A DNA stretch of 64,000 nt from assembly GCF_020360975.1 (NCBI RefSeq), contig NW_025408673.1, forward strand, positions 1,860,001 through 1,924,000, given 5' to 3'. This document shows, one piece after another, positions 42,701-52,560 of this stretch. The notes beneath the pieces are model-generated. The model ran no database searches. It worked only from the letters and a program-made list of their open reading frames with translations, and was not told the origin of the DNA. Source of the DNA: Hirsutella rhossiliensis. Taxonomy: Eukaryota; Ascomycota; Sordariomycetes; Hypocreales; Ophiocordycipitaceae. The stretch's first letter is position 1; every line of letters begins with the position of its first letter. Both the position numbers and the translations under genes were made by a program.

Positions 42701-45700
42701 TACGCGGAGTACCTTATAAACGTATTCCTTATATTCTTTTAGGGTATCTAAGAAGATTAAGATATTATCTAGGTATACTACTATAAAGATATCTAAGTAT
42801 TTATATAGGATATTATTAATTATCCGTTAAAAGGTAGCTAGTATATTTATAAGTCTAAATAGTATTACTAGATATTTAAATAGTCTGAATTTCATTTTAA
42901 AGGCTATTATCTATTTATATCCCTTTTTTATACGTATTAAGTTATAGTCGCCTTTAAGGTTAAGGGCTATAAACTATTTTTTACTATATAGTCGATCTCG
43001 TAGATCCGATATAAGTAGTAATAGTATTCGGTCTTTTATTATAATATCGTTTAAGCGTCTCTAGTTAATAACTAGTTATAGCTTACCGTTTTTCTTTAAA
43101 ATAAATATAACTAGGTAGCTTACTTTAAATATTAACGTTTATATATACCCCTTTTATAGATTCTTATTAAGGTAGTCGCGTAGCGTTTATAGTTACTTTT
43201 CGTTTAAGTTATAGATCTTATAGAACGTTAGCGTTATTCTATCCTTAAGATAAATTTTATAGTCCTATTAGCTATATTTAAGTAACCCTATATTAAGTTC
43301 TTTCTTAAAGAGTTTATTATATTTTCGGTATTCTTAAGTAATATTTTTTATTCTATCTTATAGGCTTTATTCTTTCTTTTAAGAGCTAGTTTCTCTTAAC
43401 TTAAGCTCTTTATTAATTTATTTAAGGTCTTTCCTTAAAGTAGTAATAACTCTTTAGATCTTTATATTATATCCTTTATTCTATTTATATCGGATACTAG
43501 GTTATATAGCTATATTAGTTAGTATATAGGTCTTATTAGTCGATTTTATTATATCCGCTAGTTTAGTTACTATTTTCGTTTATATCGCTAAAGCCTAAAA
43601 TAATTTACTTAAACGGTTATTCTTTTTATCCTATTTAGTAGCTAAATTATCGTAAAATTTTACTTTCTTCTAAATCTACTAGTCCTAGAAACTTACGTCC
43701 TTATTTTAATATAGCTAGTTAGTTTTCTAGTTAATTAATAGGTTACTCTCCTATAGCTATAGAAGCCCTATTATAAGGTTATATTCTTTAATATCTATAA
43801 TATTAAAGTTAACTTATTCGTTATAGCCCTAGATATTAATATCGAGGTAATTAATCTCTATATTAATAATTCTATTATTATAGTTAAAGGCCTCTCCTTT
43901 AATATTTATAAGTTTATATAGATCTATCTTATATCTCTATATAAGTCGGTAATAATTAACGACTTTAGGTAAAACGTAATTACCTATCGCGCTATAGTCT
44001 AAAAGTATATATATATAATATCCCGCGATTTAAATATCTAATACTATTTAGTTACTATAGCTTACCGTTACTATATATAGGGTCCTTAGATCTTATTATA
44101 TCGTACTAGTCTATAGCCCTTTTATAGATAGCGTACCTTATTTTTTACTTAGTCTTTATTCGTTTTATTTAAGTATTCTTCTTTAACTTATTATTAATAT
44201 CGTTTCTTTATATTTTCGTCGCGTAGTATTATATTAGGGCTTAAGAGGCTAATTTCTTATAGCTAAATAAAGATTTCTTATTTCTTAGCGCTATATTATT
44301 TATATTATACTACTTTATAGTTAATTATATACTATACTTTATAATTTTATTTATTTTTATACTAAAGGTTAAGTTTTTATTTAGCGTCTTTTTATTTTTT
44401 ATATAGTATTTCTATATTAATTCTTCCTTAGTCGAATACGGCTTATAGCCTTTATATATATTACTAATAATCTTTTAATATACCGTTATATCGTTTATAT
44501 TATACTTATGCTTTTTTATATTTATAAATTCTATAGTTTAGGTATATATATTTATTATAATCTTCTTTATTATATTTAACTTATTATATAAGTCTTTAAA
44601 AGATTAAGGGTTTAGATACTTTAAAGTAAGTAGCGTTATACTATTCCTTTATTTTAGTATATTTATAGATTTTATATATCTCTAAAAGATATCTCGTTAA
44701 TAAACTATAATTATCGCGGTATTTAAGTAGCGTACTATAATTAGGTTTTAATAATATAACTTAGTCGTTTAAGTAGCGTTAATCGATTTTCTAGTAGTCT
44801 AGTTCTATACTTATGTAGGGTTTCGAAAGTACTTATCCTTTAAACTTAACCGGGAAGGCGTCGTATTATACCTTTATCTAAAAGTATATTATATAATCTA
44901 GGTAGATATATAATATCTATAAAATATACTTATAGTGCTTATAAGTAAGTAGTATTTATAGATTATCTTTAAATTCTCCTTATAGTTACTATTCTCGTTA
45001 TAGAGCTATAAAGGTATCGATTATAGCGATAGCTATAGTATAGTCTCTTTTATATAGTACTAGTTAATATCGAATTAATATAGCTTATTAGCTTTTTATA
45101 AGAATTTAAGGTATTTATTAGGTTTTAATTTTAAGTATTTCTTTAAATTCTTTAAAGTATAGAGCGTATTCTCTAATTATAGCGTTTTCCCTTAATAGTA
45201 AGGGTAGTAGTATAAGTTCGTTCTTATCTTCCGTTTCTCTAAGTATTTCTTATTCTTTAGAGCTTATATTATCGATACTTTATTAGTCCTCTTTAGGTTA
45301 TTATCCGAGTTTTATAAGTATAAGGGCTATATCTATATCTTCTTTATTATATTATTTATAGACTACTTATTATTATTATCGATTTTTATTTTATATATCT
45401 TCCTAGAATCGTTTACCGTTCTTTTTAATCTAGTCTTAGGAGACTCCTTTAAGATAGGGGTATTTTAATTCTATAAATTTAACTTATTTCTATATTTTAA
45501 GATCCCTTCGTTATATTTATTATAAAGGTCTTCTTTAATAGCTTTAGGAACTATCTAGTACTATTCTTATCGCTTAAGTATACTATATATTCGTTGTTAT
45601 AGTATATAGTCTAACTAAGGAGTTTATACTTTAGTTCCTATCTATTAATAGCGTTTAGGTATTTCTTACCTTTTAGGGCTAGTACTTAGTAGGTTTTCTT

Positions 45701-46667
45701 TTCCTTATAAGGTTATCTATATTCCTTAAAGTAATATCTAAGTTTCTTATAGTTAAAATACTTTCCTTTACTTTTCTATATTATTTCTAGATCTATCCTA
45801 CCTAGGTTAGTTATATAGGCATAGGTAATAAGAGTTTTACGCTTCTTTTTATAGTTAGCGCGTTAGTTAAAGTTATTCCTATAAGAAGGGTTTTAGTTTC
45901 CTCTTCCTTATTTCTTTTCTTAGCGTCGCGTATACTATCTATCGTTAATTTATACTATTATAGTAATATAGTCTAAGAGGTTATTAGGTCGATTTTCCTT
46001 ATAGAGCTTATCCTTAACTTCTTCTTTAAGCCCGTCGTAGAATCGTAATATAAGAGGTTCGTCGTTTTAATTAAGTTTAAAGGTAACTTAATAGAACTTT
46101 ATAGTATAATCCGATACTAAGATCCTTTATTAGAGTTCTTAAAGTTTCTATTTAGCTTCTCGTTCCTCGTTAGTTATTCTAAATACCTTTATAATAGCTT
46201 CTTTAAATCCTTAGAAACTAGTAAAGACTTCGTCTATCTTATTATCTTATTATACTAGTTAGTTATCGAGAAAATCCCTTATAATAGGTCTAAACTAAGC
46301 GAGTGCCGTTCTAGATAAATAATTTCCTACGTAGAGTACCTTTTTAACTAGGTCTAAGAGTTTAGTAAGGTAAAACCGGTAGTAGGCCTTAAGTTAGGTA
46401 AGAAAGTCTTAAAGCGTGCTATAAGTACTATTAAATAGTCCTAGCTATTTTAGTTTAACTGCTTCTCTAAGGTCCCTAACTTATCCGTTACTTCCTCCGT
46501 TCTTAAGTAACTATACCTTATATCGAAGGGTAATAATCTCGCGTATTATATCCTAAGGCGATATAGTAGCTCTAGAGTTAGTTAATCTAGCTTACTATAT
46601 AGGCATATTAATAGTTATAATATTACTTAGAGTAACGCGGTATTATACTAAATAAGAGCTTTTAACG

Positions 46668-47122
46668 TATAACGACCGGTATTATTCTTAAGGGATAAAC
46701 CTATCGAGGGGTTTATATTAATAGATATAATAAGGCGTAGTCTAAGCAATAATAAGTATATTACGTTAGTAATAAGTTAGAGGTTATAGACTATAGACTA
46801 TAACTAGGTAATTAGAATTAAAGATAGAATCGTAATAAAGATCTATAATATATTAAAAGCTATTAAGCTATCTATTTAAAGGAGTAAAAGTAGGTAGCTA
46901 TATATACTTATAGAGGCTATCCTTAGATTATAGGCCTAGCTATAATCCTTAACGTTAGATCGTATAGAGCGTAGTAATCTTATTAATCCTAGATTACTTA
47001 GATCTCTACGATCCCCTCGATCCTATATCTATTAGATAGTCGTGCCGACTATCTATCCGTTAGACTATATTACGTGCTTAACGCGGTCGACCGTTAGCGG
47101 CCTAGTAGCCGTAGTCGTAATA
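46668..47122 (-). repeat. 5' LTR of Gypsy element C
   Basis: 455 bp, starts TATAACGACCGG and ends GTCGTAATA, followed by the TSD ATAGA. The inner flank (GGTATTATACTAAATAAGAG) matches those of elements A and B and would hold the primer-binding site. Confidence 0.92.
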
Positions 47123-48020
47123 ATAGAGCTAATATAGCTAGTTCCCTTATAGCTTTATAAAGCTCGTTATAAAGAGCAATAAGGTTAATAGTCGGCGTTA
47201 GCGATCCCTTCTTTAGCTTTAAGATAAGTTAGAAGTCCTCTTTTACGTTCCTCTTAGCTAGGGCCTTAGTTAGGGCTTTTACTAGGGCTTTTACCAGGGC
47301 TTTTACCGGAGCCTTAGCCGGAGCCTTAGCTAGGGCTTTAGCCGGGGCCTTAAGCGCCTTCTTTATAGTAACCTTAGCCTACGAGTTCGCTTTAAGGTTT
47401 CCTTAAGTAGCCTTAAGCTACTAAGCGGCCTTAGGCTAGTATAAGGGCTATTACGGGGGCTATTAGCGGTCTAGGGCCCTTATAGTTACCTTCTTAAGCC
47501 CTTTTATAAGGGTCGTATAGAAGGGTTCGATTTTTTAAGCTTCCTTAAGGGCCTAGAGGGCCTGCTAATAAAAGCCCTAGGCCCGGTCTCTAGGGAAGGG
47601 GTGCTAGGGCCGGGGCTAGGTCTACTATAAGTATTAAAATATAGGTCGGATAAGTATAAGGCTAATAAGGCTACTAAGGGCAGCTCTCTTTCGCCCCTTT
47701 ACCTACTTTAGGGGCTAGTTAGGCTAGAAGTAGCTAGCCTAAGGCAGGGCTAGGCTAGGCCTAAAGAGGCTAGTCTTTAATATAGGCTAGGTATTATCTT
47801 TTATCTTAATATCCTCTAGGTCCTAGTCTTAGGTCCTAGGCCTTTCTTCTAAGGTCCTTAGAAGGCGTTAGCCTTCTAGAGCTTCTTTTAAGCGGGCCCT
47901 AGCCTCTAGGGTGCTTATTTCGACCCTTAGGCTAAGGGGGGGGGGGGTTAAAGTTAAAAGGGCCCTCCTTAGGTCTAGGGCGGGGTCCTAAGTCGGGTCC
48001 GGGCTAGGTCCCGTTAGCGG
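47123..48020 (-). mobile_element. Tad1-like LINE, 5' region and ORF1, RIP-mutated
   Basis: Minus-strand frame with a Lys/Ala/Pro repeat (KAPAKALAKAPAK, about 47260-47360), then KRNVKEDF and a segment joining directly into 39255 and downward once element C is removed. The 12-base repeat behind the Lys-Ala motif is visible as AGGGCTTTTAC copies. The 5' side is GC-rich and carries a run of 12 G (47936-47947). CpA/TpG depletion stops at about 48020, which is probably the edge of the LINE. The ORF1 assignment is inferred from its place before the endonuclease. Confidence 0.6.
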
Positions 48021-48551
48021 GGGGCATATACCCTTAGTCAGCGAGGGCGGGGAAGAGTTTTCTACCCGTATAGGGGAGAACCTCGCCTAATTCGCAATCT
48101 TTGGCAGCATATTGCAGACCCGCTAGTAGCTGCACGAGGCTGCACTTAGGGGGGCGTAATACGCCATTCGCGGCGGTTCTAGGCGTATGCTTTTTTCGTG
48201 TTTTAGGCTTGGTTTCGAAAAGTTAGCTGAGAAGACGTGATGATGTACTAGCTCGCTATGTCCTACGCTGTAAATATTCGATTTGCTAGTTTAATGTACC
48301 TTACGAATGTGCTTATTGTCATTCCCCGCTCCCTGCTTGTTATTCCGCCTTTGTATGATCTCCAGCACTCAGAGTCTCTTTAGTCAATTCTAGTCGTGCC
48401 AGATTACGGCCCGCCCAAGCCAGTGCTTGCTATCCTTTTGTTATCACCATCATTCTGTTAGTAGGGAATTAATCGCTAGCCTTTAGGCATTTCCTCTTTA
48501 TTCCTACATCACTCTTCCTGCCTGCTCGAGCTATCTTTATTCTAGCATGAT
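48021..48551. other. Intergenic region at the edge of the repeat block
   Basis: CpA and TpG reappear at once from 48025. I see no ORF, RNA gene or repeat here. It includes the 3' flank of the phosphotransferase gene. No clear polyadenylation signal stands out. Confidence 0.6.
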
Positions 48552-50118
48552 TCATTCATGCTCTTTATCCGTATAACTGAAGACTTGTTGAATCTGAGAC
48601 GTATAACGGCGTGACTCCTCTACTCTTCTCTGGATTACTTGCTCTGCATCGACTGACCAGTAGCAAGAGAAGACATGTTTAAAAACAGAACTCTCAACCC
48701 CATAATTGAATAGTGAGTGAATGCGATGCTGGAATATCCGGGGCGCGTGGTTAGGAGCCATGACCGCATGGTTGTACCAGAAAGCGCCTGAGTCCCAAGC
48801 ATGTCGTTGCAACTTTGCCCAAGGAGTATCGCCATTGCACTTCTTCTCTTCGGCCTCGTAGATGTCTAGATACTTCCGAATAATAGCATCGTGCTCTAAA
48901 GTACTAGCTTCTGCCAATACATCAAGCGAGGTCGAGGTCAGCCAATACGGCGGCAGCTGCATGCTGACTGGTCTTGCACAGGAGAATTCGAGATCGATAA
49001 TTGTCGTGATATTACCGGCCTCGTCAACAAAAATGTTTGCCGGGCGAAGATCGGTCAAACATAGATAAAAGGGGTTATCTTGGTGGCTTGGGGTGATGAA
49101 ATGATGCATAACAGCTCGCAGTCCAGTTAAGGTTGCCAGCTGCGTTCGGCCGTCCTGCTGATCTAAAACTGCGTTCGGCTGATGCTTGATTATATTGTCG
49201 TGAAATGCAAGGATATCGGACAGGTACGACTCGACGGCGGCATATGTCTGACCTTGTGGTATGCCTGATGGGACCCCTTGGCTCTCGAGAAGAGAAATGT
49301 GAAGATGCAGAGGCCGGTTTGATAGTGTGATGGTGCCGTCGGGGTTGAAATGCCACGACCCGATCCGAGGCAGACGGATCTTGTTCATGGACAGGCTTAT
49401 CCTAGCCATGCTGCGACACAGGTTGTGCATATATCGCTCGTCATGCCAGCGGTGCTCTAAGTACTTAGCCAGACATTTCCCCTTTGCCTCACTTAGAAGA
49501 AGGTAGCCTGTGCTCAAGGCATGTTGATAGTTCCGCTTGATGTGACGAGTTGGAACAGTCCAACCAAAGAGACCGCGCAGCCATCTCCTAAGATCCCAAC
49601 TAACCCTTACTAATAAAGGGGTATTGCTTAGGTGCGTATACTGCAAGAATTAGTCTCGACTAGGAATGGTATTTCTCTAGGGCACATACGCATTGTCTAT
49701 TAGGTAGCCCAAATGCGTGCAAAGTAGGGATCGGAACTTCTGGGCAATGGTCCTCCATCCATATATACGTAGCAATCTCTGTACGGAGCTTCTCGTCCGC
49801 AGAGTGCAGATTTGCGTTCCTATAGGGAAGTGGCAAGCGGAGAAACACTCTCTTACCGTGCCCTACTTCGATCGGTATAGCCAGGTTAAAACTGCCGGAC
49901 TGCCACTGTCCCTCTCCCCACATGTAAGCGGCTCGGATGCCTAGAAGATGGCATACCATGGCCTCAATGTCGTTCTTCTTCCCTATGATCTCTTGGCGAA
50001 ATTCGTTATCGAGGCGTGGATATTCTAGTTCAACTAGGATATTATCAGGACACGTTTCGGCGGAGCGCAATCCAATCGTCTCACCGCCTAGAAGCGGGAG
50101 CCTGGGTGTATCGTCCAT
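48552..50118 (-). CDS. APH-family phosphotransferase (aminoglycoside phosphotransferase-like), one intron
   Basis: Two exons, 50118-49690 and 49640-48552, split by a 49-bp phase-0 intron (49641-49689) with donor GTATGT and acceptor TTGCAG, give 505 residues. The catalytic loop reads LTDLRPANIFVD (about 338-349) with Asp340 and Asn345, followed by IIDLEF (357-362) with the metal-binding Asp359 and CARP. These are the hallmarks of the fungal APH/choline kinase-like family (PF01636 type). The N-terminal lobe (WGEGQWQSGSFNLAIPI, about 67-83, and VFLRLPLPYRN) fits the nucleotide-binding part. No signal peptide or membrane segment is evident, so a soluble cytoplasmic enzyme is likely. The substrate is unknown; most fungal members are uncharacterised. 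The frame is free of stops although RIP-mutated DNA ends about 530 bp downstream. The ATG at 50118 gives the longest frame and is preceded by ACTTCAAGCAAGCGTTACG. Confidence 0.88.
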
Positions 50119-50440
50119 CGTAACGCTTGCTTGAAGTCGGACTAAGCATTTATCAGGGAAGACTAAGGAGGGACAAATAAGGATAAAGCAGCCTACTTGG
50201 TAGACTATAGGATTAAGCGCATTCGAGCCAGCCTGGCCATCTCGTCGAAATTAAGGGGCTAATATAGCCACTAAGCGGATTAAAGTTAATAAGCCGTTCC
50301 GTACCTGCATGAGGTACGTACCTTAGTGAGAATTACGGAGTACGAGTGCGTATTGCTCCTCCCCCGCAAAGGGATGCGGGGGTCGGGGGAAACTGCGAGA
50401 GTCTAGACCATTTAACTACTACTCATCGAAACACGCAACG
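50119..50440. other. Shared upstream region between two divergent genes
   Basis: It separates the minus-strand phosphotransferase start (50118) from the plus-strand gene at 50441. It contains a hairpin around 50354-50393 (CCCCCGCAAAGGGATGCGGGGG). No TATA box stands out. A CpA-rich stretch with A-rich leader (CATCGAAACACGCAACG) sits just before the ATG at 50441. Confidence 0.5.
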
Positions 50441-50856
50441 ATGGCTGAAGAACCTAAAAAATTGTAGCAAGTCAATGACTTTCATATTACGACCTATTAC
50501 AATAAATCGGAAGTCGCGGGGACAGGTATTATCATATATACGCTGCGGGAGCACAGACTTGACCTCCCCGCCTACTTCTCGCACGCCGAATGGTAATAAC
50601 TTTTGCTCTCTCTTTTAGATAGCGCTTTTTATCTAACGAATGGTTTCTTAGGGGAAAAGCCATTGAGGATCAAGACGAATTGAGGAGAAGAGCTGAGTCC
50701 TCTGGACGATCTGCTCAAAGCAGTAGGCGAGCGGGGGGGCCAAGCAACCCTAATTATCAACTTCCTTCACAAAAGATTGCCGATAATCCAAATCGTCAGA
50801 TGCTTAACTCATCCGCTGAAGCTGCACGTAAAATAAGGCCTAAAGAAGAACATTAA
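50441..50856 (+). pseudogene. Small gene of unknown function with one intron and an early in-frame stop
   Basis: Exons 50441-50592 and 50652-50856 join in phase 2 across a 59-bp intron (GTAATA...CTTAG) with a CTAAC branch site at 50634-50638. The joined frame has 119 codons, ending TAA at 50854-50856. The start MAEEPKKL is followed by TAG (50465-50467), then VNDFHITTYYNKSEVAGTG and, after the splice, a hydrophilic tail with SGRSAQSSRRAGG. Without the TAG the product would be 118 residues, about 13 kDa. No motif is recognised. The stop fits CAG or CAA mutated at CpA. It may be a dead gene, or the TAG could be the end of an unseen upstream intron (acceptor TTGTAG). No good upstream donor with a start codon was found, so I favour a nonsense mutation. 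Confidence 0.55.
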
Positions 50857-51148
50857 GAAGGGAAGGCTAGCTAGTATACGGACAGATTATGCCAAACACT
50901 ACTAGTTACTAATAGTTTACGTCGAGATTGCTATATCCGGCTGTCATTATCTACCTCGTATGCACAATAGCGTACCCAGGCTAAGATTAGTTAGTCTTAC
51001 GGCCCTAATGTCTTTCGAAACTGCTGGGGAACTAATAGCATCCGGCTGCAAGAAACGACCTTAGGAGGTTATTAATCCCTTGCACGCAGCCTGCTGTGTC
51101 TGCTGCGCCTAAAACGCCTGTCTCAGCATAGCCGAAATAAAAGGCAAT
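50857..51148. other. Intergenic
   Basis: No supported gene. Composition is mixed, with short AT-rich parts. It ends at the TSD (GCAAT) of the solo LTR. Confidence 0.5.
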
Positions 51149-51393
51149 TGTTATAGGATAAAGGTCAGATCCACCAGACACAAGGTGGAGACAGACAGAG
51201 CCACCCTTATCCTATATACTAGATAAGCACCGTTAGACTTATCCGTATATAAGACGGAACTAACGGCTAGATAGTCAGAAAGGACAAGCCTTTTACTCCC
51301 ACCACTCGGACGGCATCTCTTGCGACTGTCCAGAGTAGCGGGAGGACTATCGCTAGTCACGGTAGGTCTAACTAACACCCAGCATCCTTAACA
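51149..51393. repeat. Solo LTR with target-site duplication
   Basis: 245 bp beginning TGTTATAGGATAAAGG and ending CATCCTTAACA, so the ends are TGTTA...TAACA. It is flanked on both sides by GCAAT (51144-51148 and 51394-51398). The inner part holds an inverted copy of its first bases (CCCTTATCCTATA, near 51207). No internal retroelement region is present, so it is most likely left by LTR-LTR recombination. No other copy occurs in the window and RIP damage is mild. Confidence 0.8.
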
Positions 51394-51398
51394 GCAAT

Positions 51399-52012
51399 AA
51401 AGAACACATCTAAAAAAGCCTCTTCTCTAGAGGTAAGGGTTTGAGCCGGAATTATTCACTTAAATGAATACTCTATAACTGACCTAATACGCTATTCTCG
51501 AATAGGTGTTTGAGAGCATATGTGGAGGTGATTTGGGGCAATGAATTGATGTGAAAAAATGTGCATGCCCTCTTCTAGCTACGTGAGACCAAGGGGGTAT
51601 TTATACGTATAGATACCTCTTCTAACCCCTGATATAGCTGCTAATATAGCCCTAACCTGATGGCCTTGATGTTTGATACGTACCAAATTGCAACTTCCCT
51701 TGGCCTCAATGCATAGGGATGGGTTATCCTTGCGTTGATATGGCTCCTTGGGCCCTGCTTACACAAGCATCCCTTACCTAATTGACGGTTGTTGCCCAAC
51801 AGCCATATATACGGAGTATTTCTGTTTTGCGGCACATCGTGAAATTCGCAGCTTTGCTATGTCTATCTCCTGGGCAAAAGCGTTATATACTTGCTTTGTC
51901 GCAATCTGCTTTCTCTTCCGAAATCGACAGTTCGGACAAACAAGCTCGAGAATGGGACGTTCGTGGAGCTCTGCTCTCTCGAAATCCACGATAAATACTT
52001 ACCGCATATAAC
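51399..52012. other. Intergenic, left flank of the chromovirus
   Basis: Several short frames overlap on both strands (51641-52011) but none has a convincing start, splice structure or motif. The minus-strand frame at 51774-51989 holds CPNCRFRKRK but not a complete zinc-binding pattern. No TSD match is found for the element starting at 52013. Confidence 0.4.
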
Positions 52013-52246
52013 TGTGAAAGGCTGGCCCGGAGTTTATTCAACAAGCAGGTGCCTAGGTGTTGTCTATCTAGAGCTAAGGAGGAAAAGAAGCTGAACTCGA
52101 GGCGTAGCCTCGAGTGCGAGCTTATATTGCCCTTCTCGGAATGTTCTCGCAGCTTCTGGGTCCGCGGAGCGGCCGGTGTTGCCACCGGAGCACGACCCAC
52201 CGGACCCGGTACAACCGGGTCCACCAGCCGGGCACAGCCCGTGACA
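52013..52246 (-). repeat. 3' LTR of the chromovirus
   Basis: 234 bp. It differs from 57195-57429 only by an A-run one base longer and a G-run two bases shorter. It contains the hairpin GGACCCGGTACAACCGGGTCC. Confidence 0.95.
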
Positions 52247-52289
52247 TTACCCCTTGTCCCTCCGACCAGGTCGGCGTCTGCGGGGTTCT

Positions 52290-52560
52290 TGCGTTCCTGC
52301 CAGCGTCTCGTACCTCTCCTAGGGCCATCATTGGTCTTGATTGGCCCGTACTTGTCCTCGAATGCCTTCATCGCAATTGTTCCTTGCAACCACTCAACTG
52401 GCTCCCAAGTCGGCTCTGCGTAGCCCGTCCATCGCACTAGTGCTTGCCTGAATTCCCCTCGTCCGCGCTTCTTCCATCTCGCGCAGAGGATCTCGTCGAC
52501 ATCCCACAGATCCGTGCCGGACTCATCTTGTACCGGTGGTGGCTGTGCGTCATCTACCTT
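52290..52560 (-). pseudogene. Chromodomain at the chromovirus C-terminus
   Basis: The minus-strand frame reads WDVDEILCARWKKRGRGEF, then ALVRWTGYAEPTWEPVEWL, a canonical chromodomain with the aromatic positions expected for binding methylated histone H3. It places the element among chromoviruses, which insert in heterochromatin. It is in a different frame from the preceding integrase segment. Confidence 0.88.

Larger units (their letters stand above)
39261..47122 (-). mobile_element. Gypsy element C, chromodomain type, full-length, RIP-mutated
   Basis: 7,862 bp with two 455-bp LTRs and an exact TSD, ATAGA (39256-39260 and 47123-47127). It is co-linear with element B on the opposite strand. 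Remains include the gag zinc knuckle near 45721-45765, gag up to about 46632, RT with a YLDNI box at 42761-42778 (second catalytic Asp changed to Asn), integrase about 41000-41400 and a chromodomain about 40520-40640. The region 39716-40500 before the 3' LTR corresponds to 36830-37513 in B. A polypyrimidine tract (TCTCTCCTCCTTTTAG, plus strand) next to the left LTR is the polypurine tract. All frames carry many RIP stops. Confidence 0.93.

Noticed and set aside
1..48020. AT-rich block as mitochondrial DNA or a centromere
   Set aside because: The content is nuclear LTR retroelements and a LINE with RIP. CpG is retained, and no mitochondrial gene or satellite array is present. A centromeric position cannot be excluded from sequence alone.
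48635..49356. Short frames inside the phosphotransferase gene on both strands (for example 48862-49068 plus, 49075-49356 minus)
   Set aside because: Shadows of the spliced 505-residue gene, without motifs.
50346..50618. 90-codon plus-strand frame over the small gene
   Set aside because: It is in a different frame, ignores the well-formed intron, and has the composition of an antiphase shadow.
51151..51378. 75-codon minus-strand frame
   Set aside because: Entirely inside the solo LTR defined by the GCAAT duplication.
52049..52440. Plus-strand frames of 108-124 codons
   Set aside because: They run antisense through the LTR and the chromodomain of the chromovirus.
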